Counted from the stretch's first letter, positions 8,749-17,718 are shown. The stretch: DNA of 59,516 nucleotides from Nanobdellota archaeon (GCA_021813435.1 JAKAKR010000015.1:1-59516), one strand, 5' to 3'. Translations and numbers: made by a program. Notes: generated from the sequence alone by a model not told the origin.

Positions 8749-9147
8749 TTAATCACTGCGAGTTTTACTTGCTAATTTTTCTTTTAAGAGGATATAGAAT
8801 TTTTCTGTATCAAATGTATCCTTTCCGATGAATTCATACGTAAAATGAGGATTCTTCCATTCTGCTCTCGCATAATCAGTTGCAGATACTCCAAAAATAA
8901 TCGGTGTCTGCCCGTATTGCACTGCTAAAAATGCTATTTGCGGACCTGATATTTGGCGCCTCCCGTAATCTTCAAGCGTATCTAACACCATGACATCATA
9001 TTTTTTTGTGGCGATACAACGGATAGCGTCATCCATAGAAGATACTGCATCTACATGAGATATCCCAAAATTCAGGAGAGCATCTCTGAAATCCTCTCTC
9101 CACTTGTTATCATCATCCATCACTAAGGCAACAATGTTCTTATACAT
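8749..9147 (-). CDS. Orphan receiver (CheY-like) domain protein
   Basis: A 132-residue stand-alone receiver domain. The acidic triplet DDD follows strand 1 (ALVMDDD), the likely phosphoryl-accepting Asp is in VMVLDT, a Ser/Thr switch region is in GVSATD, and a Lys in FIGKD matches the conserved Lys of strand 5. It has no output domain, and no histidine kinase is nearby. The frame is open to 9207, but that would overlap the amidotransferase gene; the ATG at 9147 fits the domain start. It may belong to a transcription unit with the upstream amidotransferase. Confidence 0.68.
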   Translation of the reverse strand: MYKNIVALVMDDDNKWREDFRDALLNFGISHVDAVSSMDDAIRCIATKKYDVMVLDTLEDYGRRQISGPQIAFLAVQYGQTPIIFGVSATDYARAEWKNPHFTYEFIGKDTFDTEKFYILLKEKLASKTRSD

Positions 9148-9193
9148 AAGTAGTGGTGATTTAAGGGAATTTATTAATGTGATGGTTGAGAAA

Positions 9194-9754
9194 TTATAGA
9201 CTGACAAAATGTGTTATCACATCCTTATTGCGCACTTCCGGATGAAAAAGGATACCAAAGAATGATTTCTCTTTATGACGGATCGCCTGCACATATCCCG
9301 GTTCGGTCTTTGCGCAGACAATGAATTGTTTCTTGAGTGTTAGATCATCGGCGATTATTTTTTTGTGCAGGCAATAGATCTCGCGTGATTCCCCTGCGGC
9401 AATCCCTAAAAATTCCTTCTCGAAAAGTGCAGTCTTCATCCCGATCTCCCGTCCATCAGTAAGCGTGCAGCCGAATGTCTGCGCAATGATCTGCATTCCG
9501 GCGCAGATGCCAAGAACCGGCTTATCATATGATTGCAGGAATACGAATCGCTCAAGATAGGCCTGATAGCCGAAATCATGAAGCGATGTTCCGCAGATGA
9601 TGATTTTGTCCGCGCGCGCTGCAGCAATGCTGGTGAGTTGCGTATAATGCGCGACCGCAAACTGCGCGCCAGCAGATTTGACAATATCGATAATGGGCTG
9701 CACGAACTCCAAATAATGCATCTCCTCGCTGCAGGTATTAATAATAAGGATCAT
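9194..9754 (-). CDS. Class I glutamine amidotransferase domain protein
   Basis: A 186-residue stand-alone class I glutamine amidotransferase. The nucleophile Cys sits in GICAGMQ and the His-x-Glu pair in LFHPEV, so the triad is complete. It would release ammonia from glutamine for a partner synthetase, but no partner is next to it. The Met at 9754 fits the family start (MILIINTC); the upstream extension would bring in codons from the neighbouring promoter. A second orphan amidotransferase lies near 15.5 kb. Only 22 bp separate it from the upstream gene, so the two may share a message. Confidence 0.75.
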   Translation of the reverse strand: MILIINTCSEEMHYLEFVQPIIDIVKSAGAQFAVAHYTQLTSIAAARADKIIICGTSLHDFGYQAYLERFVFLQSYDKPVLGICAGMQIIAQTFGCTLTDGREIGMKTALFEKEFLGIAAGESREIYCLHKKIIADDLTLKKQFIVCAKTEPGYVQAIRHKEKSFFGILFHPEVRNKDVITHFVSL

Positions 9755-9776
9755 ACTATCAGGAGATAAAAAGAGT

Positions 9777-10571
9777 TTAAAAAAGTGATGCCGATGCATC
9801 AGAAATCAGTGTATCAACTGCAGCATTGTCCAATGATACGCCCATGCGATTAAATATTTTTATCCCACGCTGCGCTTCCTTAATTTTGAGCAGGCCATAT
9901 TCTGCAAGTCCGACTGCAGCAATGCCTGCAAGAACATTCTGCGTCGCTGCATACGCAAGCGTAAATGCTCCTAAGTCTAGACTACGTTTCATACAAAAGT
10001 ATAATACTGGTTCCTGTTCACTTATCCCGACCACTTCCTTCCACGGAACCAGCGGCGGATACTTGCTGCGTATAGTAGAAAGGTATAACACTGCAGCGGT
10101 CTTGTCAAGAACAGAATCAGGAGTTATTTCTGGAGGGAAAATCCCGCATGCCAGTGCAAGTCTATGAGTTCCAGTCGTTGCCCAGGAATCTACAAATCGT
10201 GTGCCTTTGGGATCAGATTTGAGGAGTGTAAACATGTCCGTATACCGAGAATTCCAGTCTTCGAGAGGAGTCAGTTTCATCTGCTCAAGGACCGCCAGCT
10301 GATGACGTGGGCTTGGCGCAGTGGCATATGCCAAGGCAACACCATTAGAATCCCAATAATCGTCGGGATTTTTATTTACTGAAAAGAGCAGCGTATCTTT
10401 AACATCAAGTGCGGTGATATGCCCTGCATGTTCTGCCAATTCTTCTAAAAGATGCGGATGAGCATGTGCAAGTGCGTCATAATATGGTGTGGGGTCACAC
10501 ACAGATGGCGCGGATGTTTTTTGCTCAGTAGATATCTTATCTGCGATAGTATTTGCGACAGTAGTATTCAT
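9777..10571 (-). CDS. Hypothetical protein
   Basis: A 264-residue, mainly helical protein of unknown function. The N-terminal 30 residues are Thr/Ala-rich and polar. The central part has TTGTHRLALACG and PPEITPDSVLDKTAAVLYLS stretches; near 200-220 an Ala-rich hydrophobic run (AYAATQNVLAGIAAVGLAEY) could be a buried or membrane helix. In-frame ATGs exist at 10583 and further up, but the one at 10571 is preceded by GGAGGTTACC, a good Shine-Dalgarno. It is divergent from an Lrp-type regulator with which it shares an AT-rich control region, so that regulator may govern it. Confidence 0.5.
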   Translation of the reverse strand: MNTTVANTIADKISTEQKTSAPSVCDPTPYYDALAHAHPHLLEELAEHAGHITALDVKDTLLFSVNKNPDDYWDSNGVALAYATAPSPRHQLAVLEQMKLTPLEDWNSRYTDMFTLLKSDPKGTRFVDSWATTGTHRLALACGIFPPEITPDSVLDKTAAVLYLSTIRSKYPPLVPWKEVVGISEQEPVLYFCMKRSLDLGAFTLAYAATQNVLAGIAAVGLAEYGLLKIKEAQRGIKIFNRMGVSLDNAAVDTLISDASASLF

Positions 10572-10624
10572 GGTAACCTCCATTGCGATAAGCGCAACCA
10601 TCACAAAACTGCGCTGTTATCACT

Positions 10625-10714
10625 ATTAAGGTATTAATATTTGTATATAATAATTTTTTTATCTATTTTTTTACAATAATAAACTTTATATACAATTAAT
10701 ATTAATAATTGCGT
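10625..10714. promoter_or_regulatory. Divergent promoter region with long inverted repeat
   Basis: This very AT-rich stretch lies between two divergent genes. The left arm (TATTAATATTTGTATATAA) and the right arm (TTTATATACAATTAATATT) are near-perfect reverse complements. Each contains a TATA box: the right one lies about 26 nt before the regulator ATG at 10715, giving a leaderless message, and the left one reads toward the unknown gene at 10571. Such symmetry is a plausible binding site for the Lrp-type regulator encoded next to it. Confidence 0.5.
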
Positions 10715-11680
10715 ATGAGTGCAACAAATTTCGTCCTCGATGCGCTTGACAAAAAAATCTTGAATTTGCTCATGCAGAATTCACGCATGTCTTACACGCA
10801 ACTTGCAAAGAGGACCAGATCCTCGCGCGAGGTCGCGGCATACCGCATCAAGAAATTGCAGGATGAAGGTATCATCCTCGAATTTATCACTGAGATAAAT
10901 ACTGAAAAACTCGGATTCAAACTTGCGTCAGTATTTCTGAGCATCAGGACAGCAAAGGAAACAGAATTCAAGAAATATCTCAAGACATGCACATTCGCAG
11001 CATGGACGAGTGAGTTCTCCGGAATCTGGAATTTCGGTGTCGGAATCTATGGCAGAAGTATCGAAGAGATCCAAGAGCGATTCATGCAAATCCAAGAGCA
11101 GTTTGGTACGCACATCGCTGAATATCGCATGACGCTGCATCGCACAACCGCGCAGTACTATGAAAAATATCTTAACATCACTCCGGCAGATAAGGCATCA
11201 CAGAACATCAAAAATACGACACCGCGCATTGACGTAAAAGATCGGATCATCCTCAAGGAACTTGCACGGAATGCACGCATAGACTGTGTGGCACTCGCCA
11301 AAAAAACAGATCTGAGCGCAGTTGCAGTAGCGCAGCGCATACGCAGACTTGAATATAGCAGAGTCATTATCCGCTACTCAGTATTCATCGACCCTGCACG
11401 CCTAGGACTCTACCAATTCAGCGTATTTCTCAGAAACCATCACGCCACAGATCGCAAGCGACTCGTCCCATATCTTGCAATGCACCCCCAGATATCGTTT
11501 GTCATTGAATACGTCGGTGATCCGTTTATTGAATGCGGAATCATTGTATCAGACCCATTTGATGCGCGCAGGATTATCCAGGAGATTGCAGGAGCATTCC
11601 CCAACAATCAGGTCGTCGAATTCTTTCTTATTCAGAATGAAATCATTTCCATAGGGCTTCCTGCATGCGTATTCGAATAA
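10715..11680 (+). CDS. Double Lrp/AsnC-type transcription regulator
   Basis: A 321-residue regulator made of two Lrp/AsnC-like units. Residues about 8-60 form an AsnC-type helix-turn-helix (LDKKILNLLMQNSRMSYTQL) followed by a ligand-binding-like half; a second helix-turn-helix starts near 170 (VKDRIILKELARNARIDCVA) with another such half. The protein ends in ACVFE, and a paralogue near 29.3-30.3 kb ends in RCVFE. Single Lrp proteins are about 150 residues, so this is a tandem fusion. The ATG at 10715 follows a TATA box by 26 nt. Autoregulation through the adjoining inverted repeat is an inference. Confidence 0.78.
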   Translation: MSATNFVLDALDKKILNLLMQNSRMSYTQLAKRTRSSREVAAYRIKKLQDEGIILEFITEINTEKLGFKLASVFLSIRTAKETEFKKYLKTCTFAAWTSEFSGIWNFGVGIYGRSIEEIQERFMQIQEQFGTHIAEYRMTLHRTTAQYYEKYLNITPADKASQNIKNTTPRIDVKDRIILKELARNARIDCVALAKKTDLSAVAVAQRIRRLEYSRVIIRYSVFIDPARLGLYQFSVFLRNHHATDRKRLVPYLAMHPQISFVIEYVGDPFIECGIIVSDPFDARRIIQEIAGAFPNNQVVEFFLIQNEIISIGLPACVFE

Positions 11681-11802
11681 CTCGCGCGTCTCAACACTAA
11701 TAAACACCAATCATTTTTTACAAGTCATTTTTTCCATAGCGAAATTTTTCCCAACGAAATATTTATAAACTCATAGTATCGGGATACAAGAGGTTTGACT
11801 GT

Positions 11803-12870
11803 ATGGCTACACCGGTCTTTAAGATAAAAGAGGTATCGAAGGTCTTTGACAGACGCATAGTGCTCGACGACATAAACCTTGATATCAACGCCGGAGAGAT
11901 TTTCGGGGTCATCGGCGCGTCCGGATCAGGAAAATCAACCCTTCTCAATATTCTTGTCGGATTCCTTAAACCAAACACTGGAGAAGTATTGTTCCGCAGA
12001 GAGCACCTTCTTGAAAACAAGGAATCACAGATCTTCCGATCCGTACATTCACATCATGAAGAATTGAAAAAGATCGCAGGCATGGCAGCGCAGGTCCCTT
12101 CATTCTATGACAATCTCACAGTCAAGGAAAACATGGCATACTTCGGGGCACTGTACGGCTTGCATCATGATACCCTACGGGCAAACATGACTGCGCTCAC
12201 TAATCTTATGGACCTGCAAGGCGCAGAGCATCGGCTTGCAAAAAATCTTTCCGGAGGGATGCAGCGCCGGCTTGATATCGCATGCTCGCTCATCCACGAC
12301 CCGAAAATCCTCATACTGGACGAGCCAACCGCAGATCTTGACCCACTCCTGCGCAACCACATCTGGAGGCTTGTAAAAAAGATCAATAAGCGCGGAACAA
12401 CTATTGTTCTTGCATCACATCACCTCTCAGAACTCGAGACACTCTGTACACGAATCGCCATCATCAAGGATGGAAAGATCCTTGCTGTCGGAACGCCCAA
12501 TGAGATCAAGGAGCGGTTCAGCAAACACGAAGAGATCCATCTTGAATCATTCCCGGGAAACTATAACCTTCTTGCAAACATCAAGGACAAAGACATCATG
12601 AAAGAGATTGTCAAGATTGAAGATAAGGGCACGAAGATGGTCATCTATACTTCAAAACCCGAGCTGGTGCTCCAGGAACTCATGCGCAAGCTTGAAGAAC
12701 ACAAAGAGACCATTGTCGATCTCAAAGTCACTAAGCCCACACTTGATGAGATATTTATCATGATCACTGAATCAGAACGGGACAAGGCAGAGGAATTAGA
12801 GGAAGATACCGAAAACCTTGCACAAAAGGAAAAGTTCCTTGAGAAGATGAAGAAAAAAGAGAAGGAATAA
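11803..12870 (+). CDS. ABC transporter ATP-binding protein (ABC-2 exporter type)
   Basis: A 355-residue ABC ATPase with Walker A GASGSGKST (38-46), signature LSGGMQ (149-154) and Walker B ILILDEPTADLD (Asp173, Glu174), then the H-loop ASHH. The ABC domain ends near 230; the C-terminal part resembles the extension of drug and polysaccharide exporters and ends in a charged coiled-coil tail rich in Lys and Glu. It lies 4 bp before its permease gene and forms a dedicated exporter with it. A TATA box (ATATTTATAAAC) and a weak AGAGG motif precede the ATG. The substrate is unknown. Confidence 0.9.
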   Translation: MATPVFKIKEVSKVFDRRIVLDDINLDINAGEIFGVIGASGSGKSTLLNILVGFLKPNTGEVLFRREHLLENKESQIFRSVHSHHEELKKIAGMAAQVPSFYDNLTVKENMAYFGALYGLHHDTLRANMTALTNLMDLQGAEHRLAKNLSGGMQRRLDIACSLIHDPKILILDEPTADLDPLLRNHIWRLVKKINKRGTTIVLASHHLSELETLCTRIAIIKDGKILAVGTPNEIKERFSKHEEIHLESFPGNYNLLANIKDKDIMKEIVKIEDKGTKMVIYTSKPELVLQELMRKLEEHKETIVDLKVTKPTLDEIFIMITESERDKAEELEEDTENLAQKEKFLEKMKKKEKE

Positions 12871-12874
12871 GACG

Positions 12875-14842
12875 ATGAAAGTACTCAAGATCACATTCAA
12901 GAACTTAAAGATGCTCCTGCGGTCAAAGACATCAATACTTGTCGTCATCTTCGGCCCGCTCCTCATCATGCTCCTGGTCGGATTTGCATTCAATAACCCT
13001 TCGGCATCAAAACTGAATATCGGGTATGTCGCGCCAGAACAGACCAATCTCACGATATCATTCGTGAATGCGCTTGAGTCAAATCCTAATTTCATCGTCG
13101 CTCCTTATCCCAGCGAGGAATCCTGCAATGAGATGATCGCGCAGGGCAAGATGCATGTCTGCATCATATTCCCCAAGGATTTCAATCTCCAGGATAACAA
13201 GACGAACGAGATCGTATTCTATGTCGATCAATCACGCGCAAATTTCGTATATGCAGTCATTGAGACTGTCTCTTCAAAGATTGATTTCACCACAAACCAG
13301 CTCAGCTACCAATTAACAGATGATCTTATCGGAGTCATTGGAAGTGCAAAGCAGCTCAATAACGACAACTTGCTCAAGATTATCAAGCTCAAGGCCACAA
13401 CTGACGATCTGACTGCGACAATGACGACCATGCAGAATAATCTGAACAGTCTTGACCTCAACAAATCAAGTGTGAGCAGCGGAAGCATCAATAATAATCT
13501 CAATCAACTCCAGGATGACATCATCAAGCTGCGCGATCAGGGTAATGCCGTCGTAAAACTTGCATCGGACTTCAATACCAATGTCGTAACCGGTGTTAAT
13601 AATGCAACACTCCAGGCAAACTTTGTCACCAATCTTGATAATTCCAGCGCTGCCATAAAGACGCAGGGCAATACCACGATTAGTGATCTTCAGGACATGA
13701 ATGATGCAATCGGGGCAATGCTTAGCGATGTTGACAAGATGAATAAGCGCCTGGACATGGTTCAGACCACGACCACTGACGCTGCAACAAAGATTGCTGC
13801 AATGAAGGTCAGCCTTGCTGAAGTCAAGACAAACCTCGAAAGCATCAAGAGCGGTACAGAATCCCTCAACGCACAGATCAATGCGCTAAGGATTACCTCT
13901 GCATCAAGCATTGTCAATCCGGTCAAGACCACCATCAAGCCTGTCAGCGCAAAAACAAGCAACCTCAACTTCATCTTCCCCTATCTGCTCGTTCTCATCA
14001 TTGTCTTTATCAGCATCATGCTCTCAAGCAATATCATTATCATGGAAAAGACTTCCCGCGCATATTTCAGGAATTTCACCACACCCACCAGCGATCTCAC
14101 ATTCATCATCTCAGTATTCTTGACCAGCTTTGTCGTCGTCATCCTCCAATTGATCCTGATCCTTGCCCTTGCCTATTATTTCCTCAATACCACACTCTCT
14201 GCTAACCTTGTCTATACCTCAATTCTCATCTTTATCTCGATTGCACTCTTCACCCTCATCGGCATGATCATCGGATATTTCTTCAAGAGCCAGGAAGCCG
14301 TGACCATGGCTGCAATATCAGTCGGTAGCGTGCTCCTGTTCCTCTCCAATCTTGTCCTCCCGCTCGAAAACATGTCCACATACCTGCAGGAAGTCGCGCA
14401 TTATAACCCCTATGTGATCGCTTCAGAGGCATTAAAGAAGGTCACGATCTTCGGCGCGCAATGGACTGAACTCCAGAATGACCTTGCATTCCTTGCCTTC
14501 TATATTATCATCGGCATTATCCTTGTCATTGCAGTCCAGAAGATGAGCAAGATCCAGTATATCAGCAAGAAGCCTACTGCAAAACAATTGCTCAAAAAAG
14601 AGGATTTCATCGACAAATATCTCAAGCTCAACTCCGGCGTTCTGGTCCGCAACGAGAAGGAACTCCTCGAGGAATTAAAGAAGATGAGTGATGTCTCATT
14701 CAATGAGTATGTCGCCAAGGACAAGAATGATTTCGAATCCTGGCTCCTGCGCAACAAGAATGACAAACTTGCAAAAGAAGTCGGCAAATGCAAGACGCGC
14801 GAAGAGACCATAAAGATTCTTGAAAAGAAGATCAAGAAATAA
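12875..14842 (+). CDS. ABC-2 type permease with long ectodomain and DUF5752-like tail
   Basis: A 655-residue permease of the ABC-2/YhgE type. One membrane helix near residues 20-38 is followed by a large outside domain (about 40-365) whose second half is coiled-coil-like with Asn/Thr/Leu heptads. Five or six membrane helices follow (about 370-565). The cytoplasmic tail (585-655) has VLVRNEKELLEELKKM and KNDFESWL, and matches the domain at the N-terminus of the acetate kinase in this window; I know that domain as DUF5752 from memory. It pairs with the ATPase 4 bp upstream. Such a tail on a permease is unusual. Confidence 0.85.
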   Translation: MKVLKITFKNLKMLLRSKTSILVVIFGPLLIMLLVGFAFNNPSASKLNIGYVAPEQTNLTISFVNALESNPNFIVAPYPSEESCNEMIAQGKMHVCIIFPKDFNLQDNKTNEIVFYVDQSRANFVYAVIETVSSKIDFTTNQLSYQLTDDLIGVIGSAKQLNNDNLLKIIKLKATTDDLTATMTTMQNNLNSLDLNKSSVSSGSINNNLNQLQDDIIKLRDQGNAVVKLASDFNTNVVTGVNNATLQANFVTNLDNSSAAIKTQGNTTISDLQDMNDAIGAMLSDVDKMNKRLDMVQTTTTDAATKIAAMKVSLAEVKTNLESIKSGTESLNAQINALRITSASSIVNPVKTTIKPVSAKTSNLNFIFPYLLVLIIVFISIMLSSNIIIMEKTSRAYFRNFTTPTSDLTFIISVFLTSFVVVILQLILILALAYYFLNTTLSANLVYTSILIFISIALFTLIGMIIGYFFKSQEAVTMAAISVGSVLLFLSNLVLPLENMSTYLQEVAHYNPYVIASEALKKVTIFGAQWTELQNDLAFLAFYIIIGIILVIAVQKMSKIQYISKKPTAKQLLKKEDFIDKYLKLNSGVLVRNEKELLEELKKMSDVSFNEYVAKDKNDFESWLLRNKNDKLAKEVGKCKTREETIKILEKKIKK

Positions 14843-14859
14843 TGCCGCTATTCTAAATA

Positions 14860-14995
14860 GTAGTCGCCTTAAGATGAATATCTTCGAGATACTGGTCTAA
14901 AAAATGTTCACAGAATTGCAAATGGTGAACATTTTCTTCCGATAAATTAAAAAAATGTGAATGGCGACTACGAGCAAAGCGAGAATTTCTCCAGG
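14860..14995. repeat. Inverted-repeat element, copy B
   Basis: The gap between the permease and the Nip7-like gene holds a second copy of the element found after herA. GTAGTCGCC at the left pairs with GGCGACTAC at the right, and the right arm (GAATGGCGACTACGAGC, then AGCGAGAATTTCTCCAG) is nearly identical to copy A. A CCTTAAGATGA box follows the left arm, as in copy A. The interior differs and carries its own hairpins: TATCT-TCG-AGATA, and AAAATGTTCAC paired with GTGAACATTTT. The outermost left stem of copy A is lost here. Confidence 0.5.
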
Positions 14996-15044
14996 GTCTT
15001 AAGAGATAGCCAAATTTATAAACACTGCACTACTTTCTGCCAAC

Positions 15045-15539
15045 ATGAACGTCAAACCCGCAGCGGATTTATCGCTATTCAAGAGATTTACCCAGCAGTT
15101 CAGCAACGCCGAAGTCAGCAATATCCATAAGATTGGGCGGAACTATTTTCTGGTGACTGACGATGTCTGGGAATTGCGCGAGAAGATCACGCGCGACCCC
15201 TTTGCTATGGGCATTTATCTTGGCGAGGAGAAAAATCATTTCATCCCGAGTCCTGCGGCAGTCGATATGGTCTCACGGCTTGAAGGCAGCGATCGCAAAA
15301 AGATATTCATCAACAAGAAAGCAGAATGGTTATTCTTATGCGGACGCAATGTCCTGCAGGATTCTATACTCAAAAACCCGAACAATGTCAAGGAAGGACT
15401 CGTTCTTGTCCAGAACGAGACCGGCGAGAACCTCGGATACGGCATCTTCCAGCAGCAAGGAAAGGACCTCGTCATCAAGAATCTTCTGGACAAAGGACAG
15501 TATTTACGTGTTGAAGAGAAGAAAAAGAAGAAAGAGTGA
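15045..15539 (+). CDS. Nip7-like PUA-domain ribosome biogenesis protein
   Basis: A 164-residue protein with a Nip7-like N-terminal domain (FKRFTQQFSN, IHKIGRNYFLV) and a C-terminal PUA RNA-binding domain that begins near AEWLFLCGRNVL and has the VLVQNETGENLGYG signature. Archaeal and eukaryotic Nip7 proteins assist large-subunit rRNA maturation. The Lys-rich tail should aid RNA binding. The start ATG lies about 28 nt after an AAATTTATAAAC TATA box. The next gene starts 9 bp downstream and may be co-transcribed. Confidence 0.8.
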   Translation: MNVKPAADLSLFKRFTQQFSNAEVSNIHKIGRNYFLVTDDVWELREKITRDPFAMGIYLGEEKNHFIPSPAAVDMVSRLEGSDRKKIFINKKAEWLFLCGRNVLQDSILKNPNNVKEGLVLVQNETGENLGYGIFQQQGKDLVIKNLLDKGQYLRVEEKKKKKE

Positions 15540-15548
15540 TATAGTAAT

Positions 15549-16151
15549 ATGAAAATATTACTCATTAACAATCGTTCAAAATTATTCTCAATATTACGTA
15601 AAAAAATACGCGCGATTCCGAATGTAAAACTAGACGAAGTCCCATACGATAAAATCACAAACATAAAGTATGATTCTTACGACGGCATAATTCTTTCTGG
15701 AGGTTCAAATGTTAGTTCCGTTAATACGGGTTATGACACGACGTATGCCCCTCAAATAACGCTTATCAAAAATCGTAAGAAACCTATACTTGGTATTTGC
15801 CTGGGTTTCCAGATTGTCGCAAAAGCATACGGAGAAAAAATTGAGAAATTAGCAGAAAAAACAAAAAATCCCAGAGATATTATATGTATAAAAAAAGATG
15901 CTTTATTCAAAAATATGTCAGAACAATTCGTCGCATATGAATATCATCTATACGCAGTATTACATGTAAAAAATCTTGTCATTCTTGCTCAATCAAAAGA
16001 TGGGATTGAAGCAGTCAAACACCCGACAAAAAAAATCTACGGAGTACAATTTCATCCAGAGTGTGACATATCGAATAGTGATGCGGGAAAAGTTCTCAAG
16101 AATTTCATTACCATTGTTGCACAAGAAAAAAAGAAACAGTCACTACTCTAA
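15549..16151 (+). CDS. Class I glutamine amidotransferase domain protein (second copy)
   Basis: A 200-residue stand-alone class I glutamine amidotransferase with Cys in GICLGFQ, an LSGGSN oxyanion-region strand, and His-x-Glu in QFHPEC. It resembles GuaA/PabA-type glutaminase subunits, but the synthetase partner is not nearby. The gene is clearly more AT-rich than its neighbours, with many AAA and ATA codons, which may mean a separate origin. It follows the Nip7-like gene by 9 bp, and its 3' end overlaps the convergent glycosyltransferase by 9 bp. Confidence 0.75.
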   Translation: MKILLINNRSKLFSILRKKIRAIPNVKLDEVPYDKITNIKYDSYDGIILSGGSNVSSVNTGYDTTYAPQITLIKNRKKPILGICLGFQIVAKAYGEKIEKLAEKTKNPRDIICIKKDALFKNMSEQFVAYEYHLYAVLHVKNLVILAQSKDGIEAVKHPTKKIYGVQFHPECDISNSDAGKVLKNFITIVAQEKKKQSLL

Positions 16152-17069
16152 TCCGCCCTTAACATATCCTCCATCTATGGTCTTGAATTTTTTTCTGAAT
16201 GTCCAGTCATAGAACATCAAAAACGTTTGTAACTTGTTTTTCTTCATAAAATAGAGATTGTTTTTTACTGCAGCTTTTGCCGCTTCCTTAGGTATGGTGT
16301 TCATGCTTGCGCCAAGATAAGATTGCATCTTTTCGGGATGGCCGTGGAAGATGAATGCATTGCGATCAATTGCAAGACGGTATCCCGCTCGACGTAATCT
16401 CACCTCAAAGTCGGTTTCTTCACCATATCCTACTCCATAACGCAAATCGGCGCCGCCAATCTCTATAAAGGGGTTTCTTCGTACAATCATAAAATATCCT
16501 ACAACCCAATTAACATCGAGAATAACGCGTGGTTTTTCACGTTGTCGCTGCGCAATGTTCTCTATCTTTGCATATTCCTCATCGCTAAACGCAGTAATAT
16601 TAAATGTGGTGATGGCTTGTGCGCGGTACCCACGATTGATAGTCCGATTAACCGTTGGTCCGACTACCGCAACATCAGGATACTGATCAAGAACACTGCA
16701 CATACTCGCAATCGCCCCCTGCGGGATGAAAATGTCGGACGTTGCCAAAGCAACATAATTATTTGATGCAACATCAACTCCTTGGTTCACATTATAAGGA
16801 TATCCGTGATTAGTCTTGTTATAAATGATGCGCATATCCAGCTTTCCTTTTTGGCTCACGCGTAATAATAGTTTCTCTAAATCATTTTTCCGCGGGGACG
16901 CATCATCAATGACGATGAACTCGGTGTTGTTCTTATCAACATGGCGAATGATGCTCTCAAAGAATTGTTTCTCGACCATCTCGAGAAGATAATTATTCGG
17001 GCAGTATAACGGCACTACAAGGCTAAGTGGTGTTGTGTGCGAGATCATGGTCAAACAATCGTACGGCAT
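16143..17069 (-). CDS. Family 2 glycosyltransferase
   Basis: A 308-residue GT-A fold glycosyltransferase. It begins with LSLVVPLYCPNN, has the FIVIDDASP strand, a nucleotide-sugar-binding SDIF in place of DxD (LATSDIFIPQ), and an acceptor-site ED-like motif (GYGEETDFEVRLRRAGY) typical of GT2 enzymes. No membrane helix is seen, so it should act at the cytoplasmic face on a lipid- or protein-linked sugar. It starts two bases after the stop of the upstream unknown gene; a second in-frame ATG lies at 17048. The pair forms an operon. Confidence 0.82.
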   Translation of the reverse strand: MPYDCLTMISHTTPLSLVVPLYCPNNYLLEMVEKQFFESIIRHVDKNNTEFIVIDDASPRKNDLEKLLLRVSQKGKLDMRIIYNKTNHGYPYNVNQGVDVASNNYVALATSDIFIPQGAIASMCSVLDQYPDVAVVGPTVNRTINRGYRAQAITTFNITAFSDEEYAKIENIAQRQREKPRVILDVNWVVGYFMIVRRNPFIEIGGADLRYGVGYGEETDFEVRLRRAGYRLAIDRNAFIFHGHPEKMQSYLGASMNTIPKEAAKAAVKNNLYFMKKNKLQTFLMFYDWTFRKKFKTIDGGYVKGGLE

Positions 17070-17071
17070 AC

Positions 17072-17626
17072 TTATTTGCTACGAAGCCATCGATATACTT
17101 CGCGTTCAAGCCGGAACCCGGTTTTTTCCTTTGAAGCATAGACATCAAAAATGCATTGATGGAGTGAAGCATTAAAGCGGAGTTTTAATGATGCGATATA
17201 TGTTGACGGCAAAGGAACATCGTTTCCTGCAATCGAGAGCATTGCGCCGTACTGGCTGATACGCGCGTAATCTGCAGATAAGTCTTCAAGATTCTTGAGT
17301 TCAATTCCCTCTGCCTCTTGTATCCACATATTATGCCCATCATGCCCTACCCTGCGACGAGGTTCACGCTCGATAAGATCCAGCTCGTTCAATCGCTGTA
17401 CAGGATCCCCGGTGTATGCGTAGGGGGACATCTTGATATATACTTTCTTGTCGAAGAATTCGACGAATGCGCCGGTAGCATTATTGAGCAGTTCAAGCGT
17501 ATATCTACTGAAGGGATTGTGATCGCGGCGGACCCGGCCATATAATGCGATGATATCTTTGAACAAGAACTCTCGCGGCATCTGCAACGCATATGTTCTT
17601 TCATGGGCGAGTACATGATTCGACAT
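17072..17626 (-). CDS. Hypothetical protein, operon partner of the glycosyltransferase
   Basis: A 184-residue soluble protein of unknown function. It has basic and aromatic patches (YGRVRRDHNPFSRYTLELLN, a RREPRRRV-like run) and ends in LEREVYRWLRSK. No catalytic motif is recognised. GTG and ATG codons upstream are possible, but the ATG at 17626 lies about 25 nt after a TTTTTAAATACT TATA box, which supports a leaderless start here. Together with the glycosyltransferase it may modify a glycan or glycoprotein, which is only an inference from position. Confidence 0.5.
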   Translation of the reverse strand: MSNHVLAHERTYALQMPREFLFKDIIALYGRVRRDHNPFSRYTLELLNNATGAFVEFFDKKVYIKMSPYAYTGDPVQRLNELDLIEREPRRRVGHDGHNMWIQEAEGIELKNLEDLSADYARISQYGAMLSIAGNDVPLPSTYIASLKLRFNASLHQCIFDVYASKEKTGFRLEREVYRWLRSK

Positions 17627-17718
17627 AGTGTTAGAAAGTAGGATAGTATTTAAAAATCTTTTCATAATACTCACTAATAAGTGATAAACTTTTTAAATAA
17701 GTGATTGTTCATTGCGCC
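17627..17718. promoter_or_regulatory. Divergent promoter with TCACT-N4-AGTGA palindrome
   Basis: Two promoters point away from each other. The right one has AACTTTTTAAATAAG about 26 nt before the ATG at 17719. Directly before it lies the palindrome TCACTAATAAGTGA (17671-17684), and AATAAGTGAT recurs after the TATA box, giving a 20-nt spaced direct repeat. The same TATA sequence and a TCACT-N4-AGTGA palindrome also precede the lipoprotein gene near 47.3 kb, so one regulator could act on both. Confidence 0.45.
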
